A stretch of 64,000 nucleotides of DNA from Silvibacterium bohemicum (GTDB lineage Bacteria; Acidobacteriota; Terriglobia; Terriglobales; Acidobacteriaceae), in contig NZ_LBHJ01000001.1 in NCBI RefSeq assembly GCF_001006305.1, positions 558,001 through 622,000 on the forward strand, read 5' to 3'. The number at the start of each line of letters is the position of its first letter. Positions within the stretch are counted from its first letter, which is position 1. Below the pieces are notes generated by a model. The model searched no databases, was not told the DNA's origin, and worked only from the letters and a program-made list of their open reading frames with translations. Below, one piece after another: positions 43,553 to 52,810 of this stretch. A program made the position numbers and the translations under genes.

Positions 43553-44008
43553 ATGCACGTAACGCTGACTTGCTCAAACACGAGCACGCAGGAAGCAGTC
43601 GAAGCAGAGTTGGAGATAGGAGAGAGAGTAGTCGTGGGGCGGCAGCTGGGCAGCCCATTGATGCTTCAGGGAGAAGCACTCTCGCGGCAACATTTCGCGC
43701 TGTCCGTCGTCGACGACCAACTCACAGTCGAGAATCTAAGCAGCAACGGAACCCGAATTAACGGAGTGTCCTTGCCTCTGCAGGAGTCATCGCCCGTACA
43801 GTCAGGCGACTTTATAGAGTTGCCGGGTTATCAAATTCGCGTTGAACTACGGGAGGCTGGTCACGATGCCATTGCAGGGGAGGGAAAGTCCCCTGCATGG
43901 CAAGCGTACGGCAAGATCGCGCTGAAATTCTTCGACCCGCTCGAGATCACACTTGCGATTTGCTCTCTCGCCTGCATCGGGATCTTTATCTATTACATCG
44001 CTACGTAG
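43553..44008 (+). CDS. FHA domain protein with C-terminal membrane anchor (minimal SctD-like)
   Basis: 151 residues. Residues ~1-100 are a canonical FHA domain: Gly29-Arg30 in VVVGR, Ser44 and His47 in SRQHF, NGTRING (65-71). One membrane segment ends the protein (~131-150). SctD also has a cytosolic FHA-like domain followed by a single membrane helix, but continues into periplasmic ring domains that are absent here; classical SctD domains also usually lack the phospho-binding residues, which are intact here. Likely a membrane phospho-Thr receptor and a stripped-down SctD counterpart (inference). Last gene of the operon. Confidence 0.85.
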   Translation: MHVTLTCSNTSTQEAVEAELEIGERVVVGRQLGSPLMLQGEALSRQHFALSVVDDQLTVENLSSNGTRINGVSLPLQESSPVQSGDFIELPGYQIRVELREAGHDAIAGEGKSPAWQAYGKIALKFFDPLEITLAICSLACIGIFIYYIAT

Positions 44009-44033
44009 TCGGTAGCGAATAGAAGGAACGGCA

Positions 44034-44049
44034 GGGAATTGATATTCCC
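44034..44049. terminator. Possible hairpin at the end of the T3SS operon
   Basis: GGGAAT-TGAT-ATTCCC perfect small stem after the last T3SS gene and before the convergent histone-like gene. No clear T-run, so terminator function is uncertain. Confidence 0.35.
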
Positions 44050-44074
44050 AGAGTTACGAAGCGACTGCTTTTAC

Positions 44075-44440
44075 TTATTTCGTTGCAGCCGCCGCTCTCT
44101 TTTTAGGAGCGGTCTTTCGCGCGACTTTCTTGGCTATCTTCTTCGCGGGGCGCCGCACCGACTTTAGTCCAGCTGTCTTGCTGGCTCGCCTGGATTTTGC
44201 CCAACGCGCCTTTTGCGCGGCTGCGATCTTGGCCCGGCCTTCTGCACTCATGCTCCGGCCCTTTGCGGGTTTCTCGGTTGGCTTGAGCGGTGTAGTTCCC
44301 ACAGTTGCACTGGACTTAGAACCAGCGGGGCGGCCGGGTTTACGCTTAGTTGCGGCTGCCGATCCGGTCAATAACGACTTCACCTGTTGCAACCGCTCTA
44401 TTTCCGCATCAATCGAAAGAATAATGTCTTTTGTATTCAC
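44075..44440 (-). CDS. Histone H1-like/AT-hook nucleoid protein
   Basis: 121 residues from a GTG at 44440 with GGAGG close upstream. N-terminal helix (IDAEIERLQQVKSLL), an AT-hook-like KRKPGRPAGS, then SAEGRAKIAAAQKARWAK and a Lys/Ala/Arg tail (AKKIAKKVARKTAPKKRAAA) like histone H1 tails. Binds DNA nonspecifically by family; may bind AT-rich DNA and so influence the nearby locus (inference). Convergent with the T3SS operon. Confidence 0.82.
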   Translation of the reverse strand: MNTKDIILSIDAEIERLQQVKSLLTGSAAATKRKPGRPAGSKSSATVGTTPLKPTEKPAKGRSMSAEGRAKIAAAQKARWAKSRRASKTAGLKSVRRPAKKIAKKVARKTAPKKRAAAATK

Positions 44441-44723
44441 GAGCCCTCCACCCAAGAGAATAGCCTAATGGATGTCTTTGGCCAGCACTAATTCCCAACG
44501 GGAGAGATTATTTGCGATCTCTCTTGCTGCTTCGGGTTTCCCCGTGATAGGGCACGAAGAGATTTTTTCTCTACTTAGCGAAAAGTTTCGATGGATCGGC
44601 CCCGTTCTCTTTTCCAAAACATAGTCCATGATGTAGGCCGCAACGGGAAACTATCGCCTCGAGCTACATACGTGAACTTTGTGCTCAGTTAGGAAAGGAA
44701 AACGGGAGCCGTTTTCGGATGAT

Positions 44724-46091
44724 TTATTTGCGCAGCAAATCCTGAAGCGGCGGTTGCGTGGCATCCGGTAGTTGAAGCCCTAGAATTTTAGCTATGGTCG
44801 GGGCGACTTGAAGATTAGAGATGGTGCCGAGGTGAACGCCGGGGCGGATGGCTGCTCCAGAAGCAATGAAGAGCGCCTGCATGTCGGACATCGAGTTTAA
44901 ATATCCATGCTGGCCGCGGGGGGCATGGGCGCGCACCAACGGACCGGTAATCTCATCGCCAAAGGCATAATCCGGTGCAGCGGCGAGGTATAACTGCGGA
45001 GCTTGATCGGTTGCAGTGTCCGAAGGCAAGCCCAAGGATCGTGCTTCTGCGTTGGTATAAACGTGCTCGATGCCGGGAACTGTGGAGAAATAGGCCTTCA
45101 GCTTCTCCGTCAATTCCGCGCGGCCGGTGACGTCGCGAATGTAGAGCGAGGCGATTCCGCCTTCGGCTTTTGCCCATACCGTGCCGACATACTTGTCGCC
45201 TTGCGAGTGGAGATATCCCTGCTCCAGCAGCGGGACATTGGGGCTGATGGTATGCGTGTAGGTTGCAAAGCCGTGGTCGGAAGCAATCACAAAGGTAGTT
45301 CGATCGGCGATGCCGGCCTGTTTCACGGCGTCCACGACACGCTGCAGGCAATGGTCGGCATAAGCGTATGCAGCATACGCAGCGGGAGTGAGTGGACCAT
45401 ACTCATGCTGAATGGAGTCGGTTTCCAGGAGATGAAAGAGCAGCAGGTCGGGCGTGTGCTTCTCGATGATGTCGACGGCTGCGTCCGTCCAGATTTCGTC
45501 GCGCCATGCCGGAGTGCTGTTCTCTCCAAAACGTTCTACCTGCTCGTGAGTTATCAGGCCGCGTGAAATCAGCTCCTGCGGAATCGCGTCGTGAATATCG
45601 GGGCGCTCTCCAAATTGCCATTGCACGCCGTGGGCACCATAGATGGCTACCCAGTCAACCTGGCCGGTGGTGAGACCTTTCTCGGCCGCGGCCTCATACA
45701 AAGTGCGGGCGTGAACTAACTTATCTTTATCAGTCCAAGGCTCGACACCCGGAGCCTCACCATCGGCGGGGAATTCGATGAGGCCGTTGGCCATCACATG
45801 ATGCTGGCTGGCGTTGACGCCGGTGATCAGTGCGGTGTGGTTCGGCCAAGTCACCGTGGGATTGATCGGCGTCATCGCATCCGCAACCGCACCTGCCGCT
45901 GCGAGCGCACGCAATGTCGGCATGGGCAACTGCGGATCGCGCAAGGCACGCGCTGGAAATCCATCCAGTGTGACCAGGATCACAACCGGCTTTTTGTGTC
46001 CGCGAGTTTTGGCGGGCTGAGATGCAGTATGAGAAACGGCAGGCGCCCATACCAGGGCCAGGAGAGAGATGAAACGCAGAGATGTAAGCAA
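44724..46091 (-). CDS. Exported alkaline-phosphatase-superfamily phosphodiesterase
   Basis: 455 residues with a signal peptide. Type I nucleotide pyrophosphatase/phosphodiesterase pattern: VILVTLDGFPARAL (metal Asp), nucleophile Thr in NPTVTWPNHTALITG, LLFHLLETDSIQHEYGP and FVIASDHGFATY (metal His/Asp). Periplasmic enzyme acting on phosphodiester or pyrophosphate substrates; specificity cannot be read. Single gene, upstream of which (same strand) lies the TonB receptor, separated by a terminator. Confidence 0.9.
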   Translation of the reverse strand: MLTSLRFISLLALVWAPAVSHTASQPAKTRGHKKPVVILVTLDGFPARALRDPQLPMPTLRALAAAGAVADAMTPINPTVTWPNHTALITGVNASQHHVMANGLIEFPADGEAPGVEPWTDKDKLVHARTLYEAAAEKGLTTGQVDWVAIYGAHGVQWQFGERPDIHDAIPQELISRGLITHEQVERFGENSTPAWRDEIWTDAAVDIIEKHTPDLLLFHLLETDSIQHEYGPLTPAAYAAYAYADHCLQRVVDAVKQAGIADRTTFVIASDHGFATYTHTISPNVPLLEQGYLHSQGDKYVGTVWAKAEGGIASLYIRDVTGRAELTEKLKAYFSTVPGIEHVYTNAEARSLGLPSDTATDQAPQLYLAAAPDYAFGDEITGPLVRAHAPRGQHGYLNSMSDMQALFIASGAAIRPGVHLGTISNLQVAPTIAKILGLQLPDATQPPLQDLLRK

Positions 46092-46125
46092 TTCCCGGAG
46101 CCTTGTCCTTAATAGAAATCAATCA

Positions 46126-46149
46126 AGGGACTGCTTATTGGCAGTCCCT
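46126..46149 (-). terminator. Intrinsic terminator of the TonB receptor gene
   Basis: Stem AGGGACTGC / GCAGTCCCT with a six-base loop, just after the receptor gene; minus-strand reading gives TTGATTGATTT after the stem. Confidence 0.75.
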
Positions 46150-46161
46150 CTCTGGAGTTGG

Positions 46162-49100
46162 TTAGAAGATTAGTTTCAGGCCGAATTGAATCTGCCTGGG
46201 CGTATTGTTCTGGGACGTGATCTCTCCGAAGGTGGTGTCCGTCACGCCGGTATCCGGTGAAGCGAACTGAACGTGGTTGAAGGCGTTGAACATTTCGGTG
46301 CGGAACTGCGCAGTAACTCGCTCCGTGGGATGAAACTCCTTGAAGAAGGAGAGATCGGTGCTGTTGAGGCCGGGAGCCCGCAGCTCGTTGTAATAAGCCG
46401 GTCCATTTCCCAGAGTAAATGGCGCAGGCTGACTGAAGTCGCCGGTATTGAAATATTTGTTGAGCCGCTTGTGAATGTCTCCGTGCAGCGCGGCGTTTTT
46501 GAAGTTGGTGTCAGCGTAGAGCGTTTGGAAGTTAAAGCTGGAAAGCGTGTTGCTGGCGCTGATTTGCAAGGGGGTGCCGGTTTGGATGGTGGTGATGCCG
46601 TTGACCTGCCAGCCACCGATGATTGCATCTTCGAGCCGGGAGATGTGTGAGCCGAACATATGTCCGCGGCCGAATGGCAGCTCATAAATGTAGCTCATGA
46701 TGAAGCGCTGGCGCATATCCTGCGAACTGACTGCGTAATCTGCCATGGGATCGAAACTGTTTTGATGGTTGGTGCTGTTATCGAAGTTCTTAGCCCAGAC
46801 ATACGAGCCCTGCAGTTGCAGACCTGAATTGAAGCGCTTATCCAGGCGAAGCTGCAGTCCGTCATATTGATCATTGCCTCCGGCGAGAAAGAGCGGCAGA
46901 ACGCTGGTGAACTGCGAATACTGCTTGAGTAGCTGGCCACGCGAGGTAGTGGCCGCGGCCAGGGTGCCGGTGGTGATCGATCCGAAGTAGGGATTGGCTA
47001 CTGAATCGTTGAGGTGCGAGCCGAGGGCGAGGTCCGCAACGGGCAGCTGGTCGAAGTCGATGCCGCCCTCGCGGCTCTGTTGCTGCTTGCGTCCACGATT
47101 GCCGACGTATGCGATGTCAAATGTGAACTCGTGGGGCAGAGACTGCTGCACATCGAGATTCATCTGCACGGTATATGGGGTAGGGGTGTTCTGTATGGCG
47201 CCTTCGATCTGTCCTCCTACCCCGGTCAGCAGGCCTTGCGACGCGCCGGGCGGCGGTTGAAAGCCCTGAGGGAAGGGGTTGTCGAGGGTATTGTAGGGCG
47301 TGATGCCATCCAGTGTGCTTACCCAGGTATTCTGCACGCGGAAGCCGTAAGGGCCAACTGTTCCTGCCGCAGCCTGCGCGGAAGGACCATAGACAACCGC
47401 TCCGCCGCCATGGACGACCGTGCTCTTGGTCGCGGAGTAAGCGAAGCCGACGCGTGGAGCTACGTTGTTGGCGTCGATGTGGTACTGATGACGGCTGCGG
47501 CCATCCACACCTACGAAGACCAGGCCACCCTCGAGCCCGTTTACTACAGAAGCCAGTGGAGAGGGTGCAGTCGGATCGAAGTAGTTCATGCGGTTGAAGC
47601 GTTCGGTGCGCGGTGTATCCAGGTCATAGCGCACGCCGAGGTTCAGCGTGAGTTTCTGATTCACGCGCCAGTCGTCCTGTGCGTACTCGGCGAGGTAGTA
47701 GCTCTGCGAGGCATCATCCTTGTAGGCCTGGATCAGGTCGCCGGTTCCGGTTCCGAGCAACATCGATGCGAGTCCGTTGCCGGTATTTGCGCTGGCCGCG
47801 TTCGGATTCGGCCCCTGGGTGAAGTTGGTGCCGAAGGAGAAGTTCCCGGAGCTGTCGGCACTCTCGTGGTCGTTGACGCGGATGAGACGGCCGTCGAAGC
47901 CGAACTTGAAGACGTGAGGCCCACGCACCAGGGTCAGTGAAGAGAGCAGGCTATAGGTCATGAAGGCATTGTGGCGGTTGCCGTTATTGCCCAGTCCCTG
48001 ATAACCCGTTGGCGAGAAGACGGGAAAGAGCGGCGTGCCGCTGGCCGCGTCGAGAGTGTTCGGCAATCCGAGCGTAGAGGCCTGGAAGCCGAGGCTGGTG
48101 TTCAGGTAGTTGTAGAGAGTGCGTGCGAAGCCGAGGCGCGCGTCGAAGATGGTGCGTTCATTGGGGGTCGCCGTGTAGCCGAGAGTCAGACCGCGATCAA
48201 AGTCTTCCCCGTTGATGAGGCCTTCCGCAACCGCATCTGCTGCAGGAAACAGCGGCTTCGGGTCGCTGTCGAAGTAACGGTCCGAATATCGTCCGAAGAG
48301 CTTTTGCTTCTGGCTGATGGTGTGGTCGATGCGGATATCCCAGGCATTGATCACATTGCTTGTGCTGCCGTTGGCGTAGTAATTGTTGGCGTTTGTGGTG
48401 GGATTTCCTACTGTGTTCGGCTCCGGATAAAACGAGAGGGCTTTCTGTGCCACCGAGCTCAGCAGGTTCTGGGGAATTTTATTGCCGGGGAATGGATCGC
48501 GGATATATCCGCTGCCATTCGGATTGGGGCGCGTCGAAAACGGATTGTAGACGACGATCGGCTGACCGTTCGCGCCAAAAGTCTGTGAGAAGTCTCCGGT
48601 CCGCTGCAGCGCAGTGGGAACGGTAGCTGTCAGAGACTGGAAATCGCTCTCGCGCAGCTCTTCGGTCGAAACGAGGAAGAACGTGCGGTCTTTGATGATG
48701 GGACCGCTGAAGATGCCGCCGAACTGATTGCGATGAAACGAGGGAAGCGGTTTGTCGTGAAGCTTGGAGAAATAGTCGTCGGAGTCGAAGTTGGTGATGC
48801 GGTTGAATTCGAAGGCCGTTCCGTGGAATTGATTGGTGCCCGACTTGAAGACCACGTTCAGGATTCCATCGAGACTGCGGCCGTATTCTGCCGGGTAGTT
48901 CTGCGCGAGCAACCGAAATTCACCGATGGCGTCCACGGAGGGGAAGATGCCGATGCCCGAGTTGCCATTGACTGTCGGAAATCCGGCAGGTGTGCCGTCC
49001 ACCAGGACGTCGGTGTATCCCTGCCGGCCGCCGTTCACCGAATAGCTGACCGAGTTGTAGTCGTTGCCGACGGAGCCGGCAAAACCAGGCGCCAGTTCGA

Positions 49101-49578
49101 GCAGCGCATACGGATTCCGGCTGTTCAGAGGGAGATTGCGGATCGAAGTGCCGTTTACCTCGTCGCTGACGACGGATGTAACGGTATCCAATGTGGAGAC
49201 GTCGGCATTGATGGTGACCGACTGCTGGACCTGGCCGAGGCTGAGGACGACATTCTGTCCGGCGTGCTGCGCCAGGTCGAGCCGGATGCCGGTCTGGTTG
49301 TAGATCTCGAAACCTGGCGCTTCCACCTTTAGCCGATAGATTCCCGGCTGCAGATCGAGAAGGGAATACTCTCCCTTTTCATTGGAGGTCGCGACGGTTC
49401 GCGCGTTGGTGGCGACTTCGGTAGCGGTGATTGTCGCTCCCTTGACTGTCGCTCCGGCTGAATCATGTACGATGCCGACCAGACTGGACCCTGTGATCTG
49501 GGCCAGGCCGATTCGGCCGACGATGAGCAGCAGGAGCAGGGCTGCGTAGTGAAACGACTTTCTATGGATCGATTGCAT
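46162..49578 (-). CDS. Oar-like TonB-dependent receptor with carboxypeptidase-regulatory domain
   Basis: 1138 residues: signal peptide (YAALLLLLIVGRIGLAQ), N-terminal CarboxypepD_reg-like domain (GSSLVGIVHDSAGATVKGAT; KGEYSLLDLQPGIYRLKV), plug (RNLPLNSRNPYALLELAPG; GGRQGYTDVLVDGTP) and a long beta-barrel ending in RQIQFGLKLIF, with the aromatic last residue of outer-membrane barrels. This is the abundant acidobacterial type, probably importing oligosaccharides or other large nutrients. Divergent from the regulator gene at 49921. Confidence 0.95.
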   Translation of the reverse strand: MQSIHRKSFHYAALLLLLIVGRIGLAQITGSSLVGIVHDSAGATVKGATITATEVATNARTVATSNEKGEYSLLDLQPGIYRLKVEAPGFEIYNQTGIRLDLAQHAGQNVVLSLGQVQQSVTINADVSTLDTVTSVVSDEVNGTSIRNLPLNSRNPYALLELAPGFAGSVGNDYNSVSYSVNGGRQGYTDVLVDGTPAGFPTVNGNSGIGIFPSVDAIGEFRLLAQNYPAEYGRSLDGILNVVFKSGTNQFHGTAFEFNRITNFDSDDYFSKLHDKPLPSFHRNQFGGIFSGPIIKDRTFFLVSTEELRESDFQSLTATVPTALQRTGDFSQTFGANGQPIVVYNPFSTRPNPNGSGYIRDPFPGNKIPQNLLSSVAQKALSFYPEPNTVGNPTTNANNYYANGSTSNVINAWDIRIDHTISQKQKLFGRYSDRYFDSDPKPLFPAADAVAEGLINGEDFDRGLTLGYTATPNERTIFDARLGFARTLYNYLNTSLGFQASTLGLPNTLDAASGTPLFPVFSPTGYQGLGNNGNRHNAFMTYSLLSSLTLVRGPHVFKFGFDGRLIRVNDHESADSSGNFSFGTNFTQGPNPNAASANTGNGLASMLLGTGTGDLIQAYKDDASQSYYLAEYAQDDWRVNQKLTLNLGVRYDLDTPRTERFNRMNYFDPTAPSPLASVVNGLEGGLVFVGVDGRSRHQYHIDANNVAPRVGFAYSATKSTVVHGGGAVVYGPSAQAAAGTVGPYGFRVQNTWVSTLDGITPYNTLDNPFPQGFQPPPGASQGLLTGVGGQIEGAIQNTPTPYTVQMNLDVQQSLPHEFTFDIAYVGNRGRKQQQSREGGIDFDQLPVADLALGSHLNDSVANPYFGSITTGTLAAATTSRGQLLKQYSQFTSVLPLFLAGGNDQYDGLQLRLDKRFNSGLQLQGSYVWAKNFDNSTNHQNSFDPMADYAVSSQDMRQRFIMSYIYELPFGRGHMFGSHISRLEDAIIGGWQVNGITTIQTGTPLQISASNTLSSFNFQTLYADTNFKNAALHGDIHKRLNKYFNTGDFSQPAPFTLGNGPAYYNELRAPGLNSTDLSFFKEFHPTERVTAQFRTEMFNAFNHVQFASPDTGVTDTTFGEITSQNNTPRQIQFGLKLIF

Positions 49579-49920
49579 CTGAGGCGTCCTCCGGTCCCGA
49601 AAGGTGGAACTTTTGCTGTTGGTTCACGGCTGGCTGCAAGATTCGAGCGCGGAACGGCAGGCCGATCCCGGCAGATTTGCAACCAAAACTGAGCGATTGA
49701 TCTATGTCGACGAGTGAAAGCCAACGTTCCTTGCGGATGTGCTCACTGTAGGCAGGGAGGCGTGCAGCCATTCCGGTGTTTCACAGTGAAAGCCACGGCT
49801 GGCTGACAAGACGTTTAGGATGATTCGTTTACTGGATGTTCATGGGCGCGTGTTGCAACCGTTGCAGCTTCGCCATTAACACTCTGTTCATGCCAATCCC
49901 TTTTACTGAAATCAGTCCCC
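49579..49920. promoter_or_regulatory. Divergent promoter region, TonB receptor / membrane regulator
   Basis: 342 bases with no supported gene. It holds the promoters of both divergent genes. No operator I can name. Confidence 0.5.
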
Positions 49921-51312
49921 ATGTCCACCGCCGCACCGAATCTTGAAAGCGAACCGAAGCGTCTGGCACAGGATCCTCGATGGGCGCTGGCACGCCGAAT
50001 CGCGGGGTCGTCGACCTTCGCCCGGTCCGAGCAAATGCCGAAACTCCTCCTTTATGTCTGCAAAATGACCATTGCCGATCGCGCCGAGGAGATTAATGAG
50101 CAGCGCATCGGGGTGGAGGTTTTCGGACGGGCGCCCAATTACGATCCCGCCGTGGACGGAATCGTTCGTTCGCACGCGACTCGTTTGCGTCAGAGGCTGG
50201 AGATATATTTCAACGGTGAAGGCATTCATGAGCCGCTGCGCATCGAGATACCCCGCGGAGGGTATGTTCCACGTTTCTATCCGGTAGGGCGGGAGGCGAA
50301 TCAGGTCGCGGATGTCCCGGTCCGCGCCGATAAATCTGTCGAGACGCCGACCGCGGAGCTTCCGCTTCCACGGCTGCCTGACCCCGCGCCTGCTCCGGAT
50401 AGATGGTTTCATTGGAAATGGCTGAAGCCGTTTCTGGTCGGGTTGTCTCTTGCTGCCGTGGCAATGGCTGTTGAGCATCACCTGCGGCACGACGCAGCGA
50501 TCGCATCTGCATCTAGCCATTCGGGAATCAAGCAGACAGAGATCGAGCGGAGATTCTGGGGTACGGTGTTTCCCAACGACGGGCGAACGTTAATCGTCCC
50601 TGGGGACAGCGGGCTGGTCCTTTATGAGACCTCAACCGGCCAGGAAGTGACTCTCTCCGATTACATTGGCGGCGGCTATCGCGATCCGAACCATATTAAG
50701 GCGGTCGCTCCGGCGGCCACGCAAGCGGTGGTGTTGAACCTAGCCGGGCGGCGATATACCAGCATTGTGGATCTGGATATGTCGACTGAGTTGTCACACT
50801 TGCCGCAGTGGAATTCGGAACGCGCGGCCACGGTTTTTGCGCGCGACCTGAGACCTTCGGACGCCAGCGCTTCAAATCTGATTCTTATCGGCTCCAAGGA
50901 GGCGAATCCTTGGGTCTCGCTCCTTGAGCCATCGATAAACTTCGTCCTGGTTTCGGATAAGAAATGGGGATTCCGCTTTCTCAATCGGCATCCGCAAAAC
51001 GGCGAGCTGCAGGAATATGTACCGCAGGAAGAATCGGGTGGTATCGGGGCTCCCGCTGTTTATGGCGACGTCGTCTATCTTCCCAATCCCAGCGGAAGGG
51101 GCATGATCCTGGTGCTGGGAGGATTGTGGATGTCGGGAACGCAGTCGGCGGGAAACTTCGTGCTCGACAGCGCGCGTTTCTCCGATTGGCTGAAGTCCAT
51201 TGCCCGCCCGGATGGATCGATTCCGCCCTTCGAGCTCCTGATTTCGACGAAGAGCCTGGAGAGCAGCGCCACCGATTCCACCATCATTGCCAAGCGCGTG
51301 TATTCGAAATAA
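49921..51312 (+). CDS. Membrane-anchored winged-helix regulator-like protein
   Basis: 463 residues. The N-terminal ~110 residues have the acidobacterial winged-helix-type domain (LLLYVCKMTIADRAEEINEQ; GVEVFGRAPNYDPAVDGIVRS; HATRLRQRLEIYF; IEIPRGGYVPRFYP). A membrane segment follows (~162-182, LKPFLVGLSLAAVAMAV), then ~280 periplasmic residues with alpha/beta pattern (NDGRTLIVPGDSGLVLYE). A ToxR-like layout: DNA binding in the cytosol, sensing outside. Location next to a divergent TonB receptor suggests control of it (inference). Confidence 0.75.
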   Translation: MSTAAPNLESEPKRLAQDPRWALARRIAGSSTFARSEQMPKLLLYVCKMTIADRAEEINEQRIGVEVFGRAPNYDPAVDGIVRSHATRLRQRLEIYFNGEGIHEPLRIEIPRGGYVPRFYPVGREANQVADVPVRADKSVETPTAELPLPRLPDPAPAPDRWFHWKWLKPFLVGLSLAAVAMAVEHHLRHDAAIASASSHSGIKQTEIERRFWGTVFPNDGRTLIVPGDSGLVLYETSTGQEVTLSDYIGGGYRDPNHIKAVAPAATQAVVLNLAGRRYTSIVDLDMSTELSHLPQWNSERAATVFARDLRPSDASASNLILIGSKEANPWVSLLEPSINFVLVSDKKWGFRFLNRHPQNGELQEYVPQEESGGIGAPAVYGDVVYLPNPSGRGMILVLGGLWMSGTQSAGNFVLDSARFSDWLKSIARPDGSIPPFELLISTKSLESSATDSTIIAKRVYSK

Positions 51313-51334
51313 CGGCGCGCTTGGCGAATATCAA

Positions 51335-52588
51335 TTACGAGACAAAGACGATTGAGTTCGGGCTGCCTACGCCGGTGTAACTGCCGGTGAAGTTGAGTAC
51401 TCCGGTCTTCCTATCAATCTTGAAGCAGGCGATGCAGTCGCTTCTTAGATCACATGCATAGAGAAAGCGGCCGCTCGGGTCGATGCTGAGGCCGGTGGGA
51501 TAGTCGCCGAGTGTCGAGGTTTCTCCCCTCGAGGTTAGACGCCCGGTCGTACCAATGGCGAAGACCGCGATGGTGTCATGCAGCCGGTTGGCTGCAAAAA
51601 GAAAGCGACCATCCGGAGAGACCAGGATCTCCGAAGAGAAGCTTGTACCCTGAAAGCCTTTGGGGAGTGTCGAGATCGTCTGCTGTGAGGTCAGCTCGCC
51701 AGTTTCGGAATCATATTGAAAGAAGACCACGGTCGAGGCTTCTTCCTGGATCGAGTAGAGCCAATGCCCATTGGGATGAAAGGCAAAGTGTCGCGGCCCA
51801 TCTCCCGAGGGAAGCTGAGCATAAGGCATCTTCTCCGAGGAGCTTAGTTTGCCGGTGCTCGTGCCGAAACGGAAGATTGCAATTCGATCCTGTGCCAGGT
51901 CGGTATAGAGGACGAATCGATTGTCGGGCGATGGTTGAACCATGTGGGCATGCGGCCGGTCGTGGCCGCTGATGGCGAAGTTGGGGCGTGGCGCGCTTGT
52001 CGACTGGCGTGAACCGATGGAGCCGGCATCCTGCTGGAAATCCGTTGCTGCTCCCAACTCGCCGCTGGCCAGGATGGGAAGCACAGCGACGCTTCCGCCA
52101 TCGTAGTTCGCAACCAGGACGTATTTGCCAGAGCGATCGACGCTGAGATGTGTGGGGCCAGGACCTTCGGAGCTAACCTTGTTGAGAAGTTTCAGATCCC
52201 CATTCTCTGGATCGATTGCGTATGCACTGACGGAACCACTCTTGCCATGACTGCTGGGAAAGTCGGTGACTTCGTTGGTGGTGTAGAGAAATTTCTGTGA
52301 AGGATGAACGGCGAGACAGGAGGGGCTCTCGGCCTTGGCTGCCAGCTTGACGAGCGATAGTTCTCCGCTCTGTCGATTCATTTCGTAGAGATAGATCCCG
52401 TCGCCGCTGCCTCCATTGCCGACCGCGCCTGTATAGGTGCCCACATAAACGAATAGTTTCTTTGCCGCTGCGCTGCCTGCCTGTTTCTGGGCGACGGAAA
52501 CTAATGAGTGAGTGATGGCGAGAGCGCCGATACCTGTCAAGAAACTGCGGCGGGAGTGTGCTCCCGAGAAACTACGATGTCCCGGCAA
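51335..52588 (-). CDS. Lactonase-family (YbhE-type) beta-propeller, Tat-like signal
   Basis: 417 residues. N-terminal SRRSFLTGIGALAITHS is Tat-like. Seven repeated blades, e.g. LFVYVGTYTG, PSCLAVHPSQKFLYTTNE, GPTHLSVDRSGKYVLVANYDGGSV, RHFAFHPNGHWLYSIQEEASTV, as in 6-phosphogluconolactonase (Pgl/YbhE) and carboxy-muconate cyclase. Exported, so likely acts on a sugar lactone or similar in the periplasm rather than 6-phosphogluconolactone. Convergent with the regulator gene. Confidence 0.88.
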   Translation of the reverse strand: MPGHRSFSGAHSRRSFLTGIGALAITHSLVSVAQKQAGSAAAKKLFVYVGTYTGAVGNGGSGDGIYLYEMNRQSGELSLVKLAAKAESPSCLAVHPSQKFLYTTNEVTDFPSSHGKSGSVSAYAIDPENGDLKLLNKVSSEGPGPTHLSVDRSGKYVLVANYDGGSVAVLPILASGELGAATDFQQDAGSIGSRQSTSAPRPNFAISGHDRPHAHMVQPSPDNRFVLYTDLAQDRIAIFRFGTSTGKLSSSEKMPYAQLPSGDGPRHFAFHPNGHWLYSIQEEASTVVFFQYDSETGELTSQQTISTLPKGFQGTSFSSEILVSPDGRFLFAANRLHDTIAVFAIGTTGRLTSRGETSTLGDYPTGLSIDPSGRFLYACDLRSDCIACFKIDRKTGVLNFTGSYTGVGSPNSIVFVS

Positions 52589-52810
52589 ATGGCGGATCCT
52601 TATTCGTTTTTTGTGCGTGGTGAAATTGCATGTTCAATCTACCAGAAGCGCACAACGGCGAATCCACTGAATGGAAGCCAGACCAAGCTTCGCAGAAAAT
52701 AGTCGAAGTCTGGGACATATGGCCTAGGCGCGTAACGCGGATGCATTGTCCGATGCAGTAGAGTGCAAAGACAGCACTTCGTGCATTTGCTTGCCGATGA
52801 GGAGACGACG

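Noticed and set aside
28105..44008. Flagellar operon
   Set aside because: Gene order and FliO suggest it, but SctJ is a short lipoprotein with one C-terminal helix, not FliF, and there is no rod, hook, filament, motor or full FliG/FliM.
47014..47940. 308-codon plus-strand frame opposite the TonB receptor
   Set aside because: Shadow of the receptor gene, which has plug, barrel and terminal aromatic residue.
46162..49578. Possible secretin for the T3SS
   Set aside because: It is a TonB-dependent receptor with a regulatory-like domain and plug, not a secretin.
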